From the NCBI RefSeq assembly GCF_026151205.1, contig NC_087075.1:2516359-2580358 (forward strand): DNA of 64,000 bases, read 5' to 3'. The notes beneath the pieces are model-generated. The model searched no databases. It saw only the letters and a list, made by a program, of their open reading frames with translations, and was not told the DNA's origin. The translations under genes and the position numbers were made by a program. Of this stretch, positions 49,730 to 60,058 are shown piece after piece. Positions within the stretch are counted from its first letter, which is position 1. Each line of letters opens with the position of its first letter. The stretch comes from Bolinopsis microptera. Taxonomy: Eukaryota; Ctenophora; Tentaculata; Lobata; Bolinopsidae.

Positions 49730-51086
49730 GGGGGGGGGTCAATGGGTATTTTTTTGTGAAACTTGATTTCGAGATAGTAGTTGACCAACAAACTAGGACC
49801 AGTGACCGAACTTTTGAGGGGGTCCCGGACCCCAACCGCCAAACGGTGCGCGCAGGGCAGCCACGCCCATATTTGGTCCAAATTAGGCCCAATTTAGCCA
49901 AATACCCTGAACATGCCCAAAACCCAGGTTTATGGTGCTCTACTTGTAGCTAGTGGTCTCCTGAACTCGTATATGAAATTTCATCAAGATTGGACAAAAA
50001 ATGACTGAGTTATGAGCCAAAAACCATATGCCCATATTTGGGCATACGCACCAAATTTGGTAGATTTCGTCCCATAAATTGGTCAAATATCAATATTTTT
50101 GGATGAGACTTACTTTATATGAAAGGTAAGCCTAAACTACATATTCTCTGTAAGTTATAGCTTTATATCTGTTTAAATGTGGATACTAAGGCGAAAAAAC
50201 CACAAAAAATGAACTAAATTGCCCATATCTCGGTTCGCGATATTCGCGGAATTGATCTCACCAAAATTGTAACAACTCAATCAGTTTTCAAAATTTTTGC
50301 ATGAAATTTTTGAAATCGACTCGAAATCGCATTTCGACCTTATTTTAAGAACGGATTTTTGATTTAGGCCTCAAAAAAAATTTGGCGGCCAAATTCTGAA
50401 TTTCTGTAATATAATTTTGGAATTTGGCCGCCAAATTTTTTTTGAGGCCTAAATCAAAAATCCGTTCTTAAAATAAGGTCGAAATGCGATTTCGAGTCGA
50501 TTCCAAAAATTTCATGCAAAAATTTTGAAAACTGATTGAGTTGTTACAATTTTTGTGAGATCAATTCCGCGAATATCGCGAACCGAGATATGGGCAATTT
50601 AGTTCATTTTTTGTGGTTTTTTCGCCTTAGTATCCACATTTAAACAGATATAAAGCTATAAATTACAGAGAATATGTAGTTTAGGCTTACCTTTCATATA
50701 AAGTAAGTTTCATTCAAAAATATTGATATTTGACCAATTTATGGGACGAAATCTACCAAATTTGGTGCGTATGCCCAAATATGGGCATATGGTTTTTGGC
50801 TCATAACTCAGTCATTTTTTGTCCAATCTTGATGAAATTTCATATACGAGTTCAGGAGACCACTAGCTACAAGTAGAGCACCATAAACCTGGGTTTTGGG
50901 CATGTTCAGGGTATTTGGCTAAATTGGGCCTAATTTGGACCAAATATGGGCGTGGCTGCCCTGCGCACACCGTTTGGCGGTTGGGGTCCGGGACCCCCTC
51001 AAAAGTTCGGTCACTGGTCCTAGTTTGTTGGTCAACTGCTATCTCGAAATCAAGTTTCACAAAAAAATACCCATTGGCCCCCCCCC
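49730..51086. mobile_element. Complete TTAA-flanked foldback (palindromic) element
   Basis: A 1357-bp near-perfect palindrome has arms of about 665 bp around a ~23-base loop at 50394-50417. Both ends are a run of nine G/C followed by (T/C)CAATGGGTATTTTTTTGTG, and both are flanked by TTAA (49726-49729 and 51087-51090), the target duplication typical of piggyBac-type transposons. No transposase is encoded; the mirrored 65-codon frames are shadows. It is best read as a non-autonomous element mobilised in trans. A half copy lies at 3692-4382. Confidence 0.85.
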
Positions 51087-51244
51087 TTAAGGAATACTCC
51101 TAGCTAACTACCTTATCGGACCTTATTTGGACGGACATTAATTGAACGCTGGAGGCCCTAATATAACCTTCATCTTAATGTCCGTTCAAATAAAGTCCGT
51201 TCATTTAAGGTCCGTCCAAGTTAAAGTCCGTTGAAATTTTTTCA

Positions 51245-51297
51245 AAAATTCTAACTTTTCGTCCAGAATAATATTCTGGACGAAAAGTTAGAATTTT
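51245..51297. repeat. Perfect 25-bp hairpin
   Basis: Arms 51245-51269 and 51273-51297 are perfect inverted copies (CTAACTTTTCGTCCAGAAT core) around a three-base loop AAT. Confidence 0.9.
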
Positions 51298-51995
51298 ATT
51301 ATGACAACTATGAGAACTTTATTGTGCCGTAAGTTAACAACGGAACGGTTCTCCTTGGTCTGCCGGAGGCATAGAAAACTTTACTGGTATATGATGTTTT
51401 CAAGGGTCACTTGGCGAAAAAGTCAACGAAATTATGGTACTCAATGACATAGTTCATGAGCTAGTCCCCGCCAACATGACAAACTTGTTCTAGCCTCTAG
51501 ATATTACGGTAAATCTTGTTGCCAAGGACATTGTCCGGCGTTGTTATAGTTCATATTACTGAGGGGAGGTAATGAAACAGTGCTAGGAAAGCTCCACGTG
51601 ATGTTAAGGTTAACCTTAAGTTGTCTAAGATAAAACCACTTCACGCCGAATGGCTTGTAAAAGTTAACACTGAAATGCAGGACCGGGGTAGTTTGATGAA
51701 AAAAGGTTTCCATAAAGCTAGAAATCACTGATGCTTTAAGCATGGACTATTTAGTATTTCATGCACGAAAACCCATTTGATGAAGATGATATGTGATATT
51801 AGACACTGATCATGTACACATATTTTAAAATGTTTACTGCTGAACGACTGTTTTTCTTACTTACTGTATAAAAAGTGGATTTAAAAATCATTTGCTGAAA
51901 TAAAAAAACGTTAAAAAAAGAAAAAGAATTCGGATTTTTGATGGCTTTTTTAGCAGGAACCCGTCTAACCCTAAAGTGGTGTCAAGACTTGAGAG

Positions 51996-53186
51996 ACTAA
52001 GGAGTGTTATAAAGTTGTTGTACTCTATAAGTGTATATTCACCTACAAGCATAACTGCTTGGCGTGATGAGGTACATCTTTGATTGGTCGAAGGTCTTTC
52101 AACAACACAGCATCATCACTTTCATAGTAGTCCCCGGCTTATGACGGGTTCATAGCGGTATTAAACATGTTTTTCTGGGCCCAAACAATCTACGCTCCTA
52201 CTATGCTATAACAGTATAACTGGTCTCTTGACTAACTCCCAATCATCTGTCCATATGATAGTGTTTCTGGACAAATAGATGGTATACGATGTCCTCAGGC
52301 TGATCTCAGCGATCTTCTTCTTCTCTTTGTTCTTTACGTTCAGGTGGTTCATAAAGGTTGGGAGGCTATAGTTGTAAATGCATCGAGCTCCCACTTCTAC
52401 TGTCTGGAGCTTGCAAGCCCATCCGTTGGCTTCTATCACTTCTGTCAGCTGCTGATATCTTTTCATCTTTCGCTTCTCTTGATCAGCAAAGTTCTGCTCA
52501 TTTCCACAAGTCAGCTCCATTAGATAAACCTACTTTACTTTATCTGGATAGATCACTACATCAGGTCTTAGTGGTGTAGCTGCAATGTGCTGCGGGAAGT
52601 TCCTCTGTCTCTCATCCTCATCAAATATTATCTTCCAGTCGTTGGCATCTGAAAAGAAATATCTTTGGGTCTTATGATGAGTTGGGTCAGCTAAGGTAAC
52701 CTTCTCGCGCTTATTGCCTGCCTTGTGAAAGACCGACGGTGCCCTCTTCGATTCCTTGGCGATGTCGGAATTAAACTCGTCAATCTGTGATGAAACAGTC
52801 TTCATGATTTCACGTAGGACCTGATCATGGCGCCAGTTGAAACGTCCCTGTCTTAGTGCAACCTTGCAGAACGTGAGGATATGATTGAGTGTCCCTTGTT
52901 TGCTGCAGAGTTTACAGTTTCCTGAAACGGCTTTATTCCAAAGCTTTAGGTTGCTAGGTGTTGACGCAGTGTCATGGATGGCATTGACATGAAACTTTAA
53001 CAGTTCCGGACTAAGTTGATAGATCAGGTTATTCCACGTGGTGTCGAATGTCATTGTATTTTCCCATGTGAGAAAGAGGTTTTGCCGCTTTCGGTCAAAA
53101 AGTGAACAAATATATTTGTTCACTTTTTGACTGAAAGCGGCAAAACCGTGTCTCTTCATCAAAGGTCCTCACCATGTTGGTTAGCA
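51996..53186 (-). pseudogene. RLE-type (R2/NeSL/Hero-like) LINE 3' remnant with restriction-like endonuclease
   Basis: Read leftwards, one frame runs from 53162 to 52206 with a single in-frame TAG at 52532-52530. It contains the region after the reverse transcriptase: a CCHC knuckle (C83, C86, H94, C99 in CKLCSKQGTLNHILTFC), the WRHDQVL segment and a PD-(D/E)xK restriction-like endonuclease. RPDVVIYP lies just before the stop and YLMELT, KRKMKRYQQL and VEVGAR lie just after it. The element is 5' truncated, since no reverse transcriptase is present. The stop falls between the catalytic Asp of RPD and the Glu of ELT, so the copy is inactive unless read through. Its boundaries are defined by the empty-site paralogue at 25.3 kb. 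Confidence 0.8.
53079..53146. repeat. 34-bp loopless inverted repeat at LINE 5' end
   Basis: GTTTTGCCGCTTTCGGTCAA and the following bases to 53112 are mirrored by 53113-53146 with one mismatch and no spacer. It sits at the truncated 5' end of the RLE LINE and makes the first 20 codons of its frame a backwards copy of the next ones. Confidence 0.9.
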
Positions 53187-53514
53187 ATTATTACTTATTT
53201 AATTCGCGTTTTTGACACCACTTTGCGGTCCAAATTTTTGGCACTAAACTTCTTATTTCTTGACCAATTTTTTATTTTTTCATGCTGATTTGAAGGCCAT
53301 TAAAGCATTTGACCCAGTCAAAAAAGTTTCAGTTGTATATCTTTTACGGTTTTTGCGAAAAGTCGAGTTAAAGTTGATGCCGTGGTGTCAGTAAAATGGC
53401 ACGGATCCATCCATCCATATATATCGTCTCGCTTTATAGATAGTAAGATATTAATGTCCGTTCATAATTATGTCCGTTCATTTAATTTCCGTCCAAATAA
53501 GGTCCGATAAGGTA

Positions 53515-53890
53515 TATAACTATTTATATTCTTTACTTTTAGTCACTCTCTATTGATAGCTTTAAAAACTTGCGTTTCGTTGACTTGGTTTAGTGCCCCT
53601 CTTTACAACTGGTTTACTCCCAGCATCATCGATAATCTAATACAGTTGTTATTGCATGTAGCGGGAAATACGTCCTCGAGCACTCAGCACACCGTCTCGA
53701 TTGTCCAGCCCTCCTTGTCCGCTGGGACTGAGAGAAGAAAGTATAGTTGGTTACCCCAAATCTTGTATCTGACTGTTAGGATTTCTGTCATAGTTAATTT
53801 ATGTCAATTTCCAATATTTACGTTTTGAAGGAATGGACGCGATTGTGTGGTTAAGTTTGGCAGCTCGTCAATCGTTGGGAAACGGAGAGA
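53515..53890. other. Spacer with an unassigned ORF
   Basis: The plus-strand frame 53553-53828 has no recognised domain. Nothing else is supported. Confidence 0.35.
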
Positions 53891-53900
53891 GTGGAAGATG

Positions 53901-54226
53901 CAGTGCCCCGGCCACCCCTGCTACGCCGGGGGCGCCAAAAAGGCGCCCTTTCTCAACGAAAAGTCGCCCCTAGGTTTTTTCTTGAATTTTTCTTGAATTT
54001 TTCTTGAATTTTTCTTGAATTTTTCTTGAATTCTATGACCTCTCACTGAAAATAACGCCTTATTGGTGTATTCCCCTGTCCAATTTTGCGCTCAGTCGGT
54101 GTGAAAAAAATTTTTGGGGTCCTTTTTTTTCTTTTCTTTTTTTTTTAGGGACACAAAAAATTTGGGCGACTTTTTCGAGCCGCCGGGGGGCGCCAAGTTA
54201 AATCAGCCACTAACGTAACGCCACTG
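53901..54226. mobile_element. hAT-like MITE with 8-bp target duplication
   Basis: A 326-bp element begins CAGTGCCCCGG and ends with the inverted CGTAACGCCACTG. It is flanked on both sides by GGAAGATG (53893-53900 and 54227-54234). An 8-bp duplication and CAGTG termini fit the hAT superfamily. The inverted ends match only over the first few bases. Inside are five copies of an 11-bp repeat (TTTTTCTTGAA) and GC-rich GGCGCC blocks near both ends. There is no coding capacity. Confidence 0.72.
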
Positions 54227-54264
54227 GGAAGATGTGAGAATTGGGAGACCCGATTTAAAATCCG

Positions 54265-54752
54265 GCAACCTAGCCTGGCTCAAGGAGTTACACTCGGATT
54301 ATCCGGCAAACTAGCCTGGCTCAAGGAGTTACACTCGGATTATCCGGCAAACTAGCCTGGCTCAAGGAGTTACACTCGGATTATCCGGCAAACTAGCCTG
54401 GCTCAAGGAGTTACACTCGGATTATCTGGCAAACTAGCCTGGCTCAAGGAGTTACACTCGGATTATCCGGCAAACTAGCCTGGCTCAAGGAGTTACACTC
54501 GGATTATCCGGCAAACTAGCCTGGCTCAAGGAGTTACACTCGGATTATCCGGCAAACTAGCCTGGCTCAAGGAGTTACACTCGGATTATCCGGCAAACTA
54601 GCCTGGCTCAAGGAGTTACACTCGGCTTATTCGGCAAACTAGCCTGGCTCAAGGAGTTACACTCGGATTATCCGGCAAACTAGCCTGGCTCAAGGAGTTA
54701 CACTCGGATTATCCGGCAAACTAGCCTGGCTCAAGGAGTTACACTCAGATCA
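54265..54752 (+). repeat. 41-bp minisatellite, about 12 copies
   Basis: The unit contains GGCAAACTAGCCTGGCTCAA and GGAGTTACACTCGGATTATCC. Copies are almost identical apart from rare substitutions, which indicates recent expansion or homogenisation. Confidence 0.95.
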
Positions 54753-54816
54753 TAATTTTCGCCCATTTGTGGGCCGAGGAACTGAGGGACTTGAAAGGAG
54801 CCCGATCAGATTTAAA

Positions 54817-54912
54817 ACGCTATCAGTAATAATATGGGATCCCCAGGTAATATCAGTAGACGATCGCTATCAGTAATAATATGGGGTCCCCAGGTAATAT
54901 CAGTAGACGATC
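54817..54912 (+). repeat. 46-bp direct repeat, two copies
   Basis: CGCTATCAGTAATAATATGG and the following bases to AGTAGACGAT occur twice in tandem with one A/G difference. Confidence 0.9.
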
Positions 54913-56755
54913 GCGGTGGTGGGCGATAATTCTCACCTCGTTAAACTTAAAGATGTAAGAGTACAACTTTTAAAAGGATTTTTGCTTTGTGTTATATTTT
55001 ATACTTTGAGTTTAATGTCATTCTCTCGCATGGAAATGTAGTACAAGTTATATATCGAAATTAGTTCCGCTTTTGGTTACCGATTTTGCAACTTCAGAAT
55101 TTTAAAACCACATTTGTAAAGTTGGATTCATCACCTCATCTTGACGATACAAAAAATAATTTACAAAGATCACTTTGACACTTCTTTGAGATAAAAACAA
55201 CTTAAAATTTACATAAACTAATGTACATGCTAAAACTGAATCCTACAAAACGGTGAAACAATTTTTGACAGCAACTTCAAGTTACATGTAAAAATGTTTT
55301 ATCTCAATCAATTTATATTTTTTTGAAACCGTAAAATTAATCCTGTTATTTTAATTATCCAGCGGAAAGTGCACCGCACCTTTTTATAACCTGATTTGGA
55401 ACTGATTTCAATATCTGTAATACAAGGTCAACTTGCTCAACATTCTTACTACTTCATGATAACATGCATTTTAAAAATAACCTTCCAGTTTTTCTATTCT
55501 TAATGTCAATTTCTTCAATCCAAAGTTCCATGAAATCATTGGGATGTCCCACATATTCATTATTCAACCACTTAATTTTGTTTGTTTAAAACAAAAACGA
55601 GTGGACGAAATCCATACCTAAGAGGTTGCCAGCTGCACCAGTTGTAAGTGGTTCACAATCATTAAAATTGTTATTCTTAAAAGTGCAACGACCTGAGCCT
55701 TTGCGCCGTGACATGAACACGGTTGGACACCACCTATGCCATTATTTGGTTAATCTACTTAATAGATTTACACGGTTTTGACTTACATCCCAAAACTTAT
55801 TCAATTTAACTGTTACCTGCCCAGGAACAATATTTCATCACAAATGAACGAATTGCTCCAAGACCTTGTTCAAAACAACCATAATAATATGATCTATCCT
55901 AGTGATCTCGGTCACTAGAACCATGTATCGTATGAGTTACTATTTACTATGAACAATGAACATAAACAACGACTTTCTGGTGCTGGTCTGATCTTCTTTA
56001 GCTTTCACGTGATTATTCTAACACTTTCTAAACAGGAACACTTTCTTATTCATGCATCCATTATCTAAATAATAATAATAACTGTTCTGCAGAACAAGAA
56101 GAAATTTATAAAGAAGAGGCTACCCGACAGCACACAGTTCGATCTCGGATGATTTTCTTCCTGTAAGTATATCTTGTCAAATGTCAAAGAATCGATGTAA
56201 CATAGTATGTTGTAAGTTGTTACACGCTTCATAACTTATCGCAGCAATGTGTACTATCCTACATTCGTTTTCATTCGGTATATACCTTCATTGAAATAAC
56301 TATTGTTTTTCAGCCAAAGAGTAATCCGAAGATTGAGAGCATTCCTGCTATCAAGAAAGCTGTTATCAAGAAGCCTGATATCAAAAACCTGATATCAAGA
56401 CATGCAGCACTGTCAAATCGGTTAGTACAAGTGCAAAAACTGTTTGTGAACACGTGTCGCCTGTCGGCCATCGGGATACTTGGATATTGCCGGTTTTATG
56501 GGTTCAGTTCACAGTTTATGATTGGATGATCTCGAGTTACATATGTCGTCACTCGTCATGCTCAAATCCATCTAAATAATTTGTTCTATGCAACGGTTAT
56601 TGATCTCACAAATGCTTGATGTTTGAATTGCAGTGTCGTCTAGACTCTAACAGAACTTAAATCACCAGTATGTAAAGTCAAATCGCTAGTTTGAAGGCAT
56701 ATCATAGTAGTACATTTTACTGATTCAAATCGAAACCGTCGGATCTTAACGTTCA
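54913..56755. other. AT-rich region, possible small exon, no gene confirmed
   Basis: An acceptor-like TTGTTTTTCAG at 56304-56314 precedes a short frame (PKSNPKIESIPAIKKAVIKK) that reaches a GT-like site near 56419. It could be an exon, but there is no recognisable domain and I do not claim one. The rest is featureless. Confidence 0.3.
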
Positions 56756-57258
56756 AAATGTACGATAAAAACTTTACCAAGCCGAGTTTTACCGAGGTTT
56801 TGCAAACAAACGTGGACGGGGCTAAGAAGTAAGAAGGCCAAAATATCCGGCTTACCTACCTTTAAGGTAGACGAATTGTTCCTCTCCACGCTCTCGAACG
56901 ATCGAGGAGACAGCATAAGGAAATTATGTCAGGCTTCCCAGTATCCCATAGTGGTGTTTTTCAATGGAATTGTAGAAGACCTGAACAGATCAGACCGGAA
57001 GATCATTTATTTTCGGTTGCCCTAGCTGCTTCGGAAAGGTGCTCCTATTACTCAAAATTGGGTAGAGTCTTAACAAAGCTGTTTGTTGGTAAGAGCATCG
57101 AAGGTTGCTGCATTCATGAACTGATTACAAATCAGTATGTCACGCAAATTGCGCCCCAGCTCTTTATTAATGTAAAACCAGAATTGAAAGACAGCAAGAA
57201 TCCATCTACTGTTCATGATGCTACCCTGAATCAGGTTGAGAGGCTGACGGACAACTAG
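56756..57258 (+). pseudogene. Unrecognised decayed coding segment
   Basis: Open stretches in two neighbouring frames follow each other: MYDKNFTKPSFTEVLQTNV, then VDELFLSTLSNDRGDSIRKL with IVVFFNGIVEDLNRSD, then one frame away DHLFSVALAASERCSYYSKL to a stop at 57258. Composition is protein-like, but no family is recognised. It sits just outside the inverted-repeat-bounded block at 57.3-61.7 kb and could be part of a retroelement ORF1 or a host gene. Confidence 0.3.
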
Positions 57259-57515
57259 GAACCTGTAAATTTTACCTAGTTAACTAATTAACTAATTAAC
57301 ATGCAGGCTTGGGAAATCCAATCAGCTCCGACAACTAGGGACCAATCATTACATATCCCCGACAACTAGGAACCTCTGGAGATACTTTAAACATTCAGGT
57401 GTCCACTGATTTCACAGCTGTGCTGTATATATTTCTACACTAATTAATTGAGACAAAGATATTTTTCAAGATAATGATAGTTCAAACTCAACATAATAAT
57501 TACATACAAAATACA

Positions 57516-57960
57516 TTACTCAATATCAATCTCATGGCCAAAGTATTTGGCAATCTCAAACAGATAGTCAACCTTGCTAGAGCAATCCGAGTATTTGGAA
57601 CAGATATGGAACAACTGGTCATTGGAAGTTTTCCTTTTAATCCTTTTCTTAGAAGGAGTTTTTGCAACACCCAGTCGATCGATATGGTAATCAGTGATTA
57701 CCTGCTGCTCCCGTCGATTCACCCTGGATTTAAATCCACGATGAAAACCCTCGACCATGTTAGATGTCCGGGGAAACTCCGGATCCTCCAACGTCTTGAT
57801 ATAGTGATTCAAGAACGTCAAAGGAAACTTGTGAGGAACCCTTTCCTCACTGTCTTCCCGTCGAAGAGAACAAAGGAATCGTCCCGTCTCGTGGAGGTGC
57901 AGGTAGAGGGAAGGAGGAATTCTTATGAGGTCTTCGCTTCAGAGTGCTGTGCAGATCCGG
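57516..57960 (-). pseudogene. MULE-like transposase C-terminal fragment
   Basis: Read leftwards, the frame contains FLCSLRREDSEERVPHKFP, then LNHYIKTLEDPEF and PRTSNMVEGFHRGFKSR. The (R)T(S/N)N.vEgfH motif in this setting is that of MULE-type DDE transposases, where the Glu is the last catalytic acid. A Lys/Arg-rich tail follows to a stop at 57516. The front half of the transposase is missing. Confidence 0.5.
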
Positions 57961-58022
57961 ACGCCTTGGCTCTACTGCGTTGTACCACCCGAGCGAGGGA
58001 TTCTATGTTCGGTAGCGTCTGA

Positions 58023-58644
58023 TTAGCTTCTGAGGTTGGATCTGCTAGAACTTCAGAGAGGAGGTTCTGGGTCACCGACAAGGGCTGTTCAGCAGCTTTC
58101 CGCTTCAGTGAGGAGAGGACTTCACGCTTCTGTGGAGCAGCGTTGTCAGCAGGGTGGTTGTGGAGTTTGGAGCCAAGGGATAAAGAGTTATCTGACAGGT
58201 TGAGGTAGGCATGATTGGGACACTTGGTAGGGGGGTTGTGCTTCCGGCATCGCCAAGCGGAGTAGATGGCTGTATCTTTAGCTTTCTTTCTGGAGTACTA
58301 GATGTACCCGTCCGTGTCCACCAGCTGTTCGATGAATTTGAGTTATCTGCCTCGGGGCTGCCTATGTAATATCCACCGAGAGGTGATTCAACTGTAGAGC
58401 GTATGCTAAAACATGCGATGGAAAACAAACGCATTCCACTCGTGTGTAAGACGGAACCAGTCAAATTCCTGTCAAAACTTATTCCCTCCGAGCAAAGTCT
58501 GCACCCACTGTAACCAGGGGAGGTGGTTACAGAAGGAGGCAGTGACGATTGTTGACATACATGTTAAGTTCTGTTTCACCTGTCAGACTCCATATGGATA
58601 CACCGATGTCTCGGAAGGGGTGTTCACTGTTCAATAACAACGAC
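58023..58644. other. Unassigned stretch inside the inverted-repeat block
   Basis: Short frames on both strands (for example 58105-58464 minus) show no recognised domain. Confidence 0.35.
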
Positions 58645-59961
58645 CATGTTTGTTTGTTTGGGCCCGGACGGTGCCGGTGGTTCTAATGACCATTTAAGCA
58701 TTCACTAAAATACATAAATACAAAATACAATATAGTATAAATATTATAATCAGAAGTTTTATAAATCCTATCCGTCCAAGTTAAACTTGAAGGGCGCTAC
58801 ACGCACGACGAAAACTCCCTTTAATGTGAGCTGAAGTAGACTACTAGTAGTAGAGCTAGTAGCGCTTGAAATTGACAGAACTGAAAACGAAATCTGACAA
58901 TTGTCGCGAAAACTGACAGTTTTGTGTGCTCAAAGTGTCGAGAAATACTGACAGTGCAAGACTGGGCACACAAGAGTGAGTTAAAACATCCTCCACACAA
59001 AAAAAACTTGAATACACTAATAATAATCAATTATCAAAAACACACAAGCTCATTCTGCAGTCTTATTAGTCTTATCAGTACTCTTTATAGCACCGTTTCT
59101 GATAAAGTGTAGCTTATCAGGCTGCTCAGTTACCAGTCGTTTCATGTCCCTGACGAGTTCTCTTTGCTTGGCTCTCTGTTCTGGAGATCGATCTGGGCTG
59201 ATAAAAACAGTTTTAAACTTTTCCGTTGCTCGCAGGTTTCTCGATTTAGCAAGAATCTGATTAACAATTGTTGCACTTGTCGCAGTCACTTTAACTGGTC
59301 TCACAGCCTTGCCAGGTTTGAGCTTTCCGACTCTACTAGCTTCCATTCTGGGTTTCTCTCCGATTGCTAAGAACACTTCACTGACCACGGTGCTGAGCTC
59401 CTCATTGTCCTGCTCCGATAAACCAAAAATCATCAGATTTTTGTTTCGGTCTTCCTCCTGTACCACAGTTTTCACAGCTCTCTTGATCATTTCAGAACTG
59501 ACTGGCTTCTGAGATTCTGGACAATTCGCCTGTAATACCGAGCTGAAGGATTGGAATTCAGCCTTGACAGACTCTCCGACTGACGATTTAACTGACGTCT
59601 GCAACGATTCCAACTGTTCATTTTTGCAGGCTAGAAGTTCTGACTGCAGCTTAATGATGGTCTCCTGTGTCTCGAACATCTGATGTTTAACTGAGTTGGA
59701 GGCCATCTTGTAGTCCGTGGATACGACACCAGTGAACTCCTCCAAATATTTTAATGCATCGTACAACAAGTCACACGCAGTACCCTTGTTCATCTTCTTC
59801 ACGCACGAAGGGGATAGTTGCCTTATTGCTGTGATCTCCATCTCGTTCAAAGCCTTGCTGAGAAGTTCAACTGAGTCACCCCTTAACATGTTGATCTCCT
59901 TTTCACCATACTCGCTGGGCGGGATGGTCATGGTCGTGTAACACGGTGATACACAAACCAC
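58645..59961 (-). mobile_element. ORF1-only LINE derivative
   Basis: An intact ORF1 (59961-59050) is followed not by ORF2 but by about 400 bp of non-coding sequence ending in a short (AAAC)3 tail near 58645. This resembles half-LINE (HAL1-type) elements that keep ORF1 and the 3' end. The 5' boundary is not resolved. Confidence 0.5.
59050..59961 (-). CDS. LINE ORF1 protein: coiled coil plus RRM-like RNA-binding domain
   Basis: A 303-residue open frame. Residues about 25-80 are helical, residues about 90-160 form a coiled coil (QMFETQETIIKLQSELLACK), and residues about 170-260 match the L1-type ORF1 RRM: RNKNLMIFGLSEQ, then VGKLKPGKAVRPVKVT and FKTVFISPDRSPEQRAKQRE. A short C-terminal domain follows (EQPDKLHFIRNGAI). 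Such proteins trimerise and coat LINE RNA as nucleic-acid chaperones. No ORF2 adjoins it. The start could be the first ATG at 59961 or the MTIPPSEYG ATG ten residues later. Confidence 0.75.
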   Translation of the reverse strand: MVCVSPCYTTMTIPPSEYGEKEINMLRGDSVELLSKALNEMEITAIRQLSPSCVKKMNKGTACDLLYDALKYLEEFTGVVSTDYKMASNSVKHQMFETQETIIKLQSELLACKNEQLESLQTSVKSSVGESVKAEFQSFSSVLQANCPESQKPVSSEMIKRAVKTVVQEEDRNKNLMIFGLSEQDNEELSTVVSEVFLAIGEKPRMEASRVGKLKPGKAVRPVKVTATSATIVNQILAKSRNLRATEKFKTVFISPDRSPEQRAKQRELVRDMKRLVTEQPDKLHFIRNGAIKSTDKTNKTAE

Positions 59962-60058
59962 TGTAGCTGCACGTTACAATCAACAGAGATAAGCACTAAG
60001 AAAAATACATACAATTGTAGACTGTCAGCTTCTGGAAACCATCTTCGCCAGACTGACA

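Larger units (their letters stand above)
51953..53447. repeat. Dispersed repeat, copy B, split by a LINE
   Basis: Left piece 51953-51995 and right piece 53187-53447 together match the uninterrupted copy at 25312-25626. The intervening 1.19 kb is the RLE-type LINE remnant. Confidence 0.85.
51111..53512. mobile_element. TA-flanked TIR element (Tc1/mariner-like, non-autonomous) with nested insertions
   Basis: The left end CCTTATCGGACCTTATTTGG and the right end, its inverted copy CCAAATAAGGTCCGATAAGG, are flanked by TA (51109-51110, 53513-53514). TA duplication is characteristic of Tc1/mariner elements. No transposase is seen inside. The interior holds a small perfect hairpin (51245-51297), the dispersed repeat copy B and an RLE-type LINE inserted in that copy, so at least three events are stacked. 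The element ends also resemble the short MITE at 41816. Confidence 0.68.

Noticed and set aside
49713-51103. Small ORFs in the TTAA foldback arms (62-65 codons)
   Set aside because: Each occurs as a mirror image in the other arm and in the opposite strand; no start context or domain.
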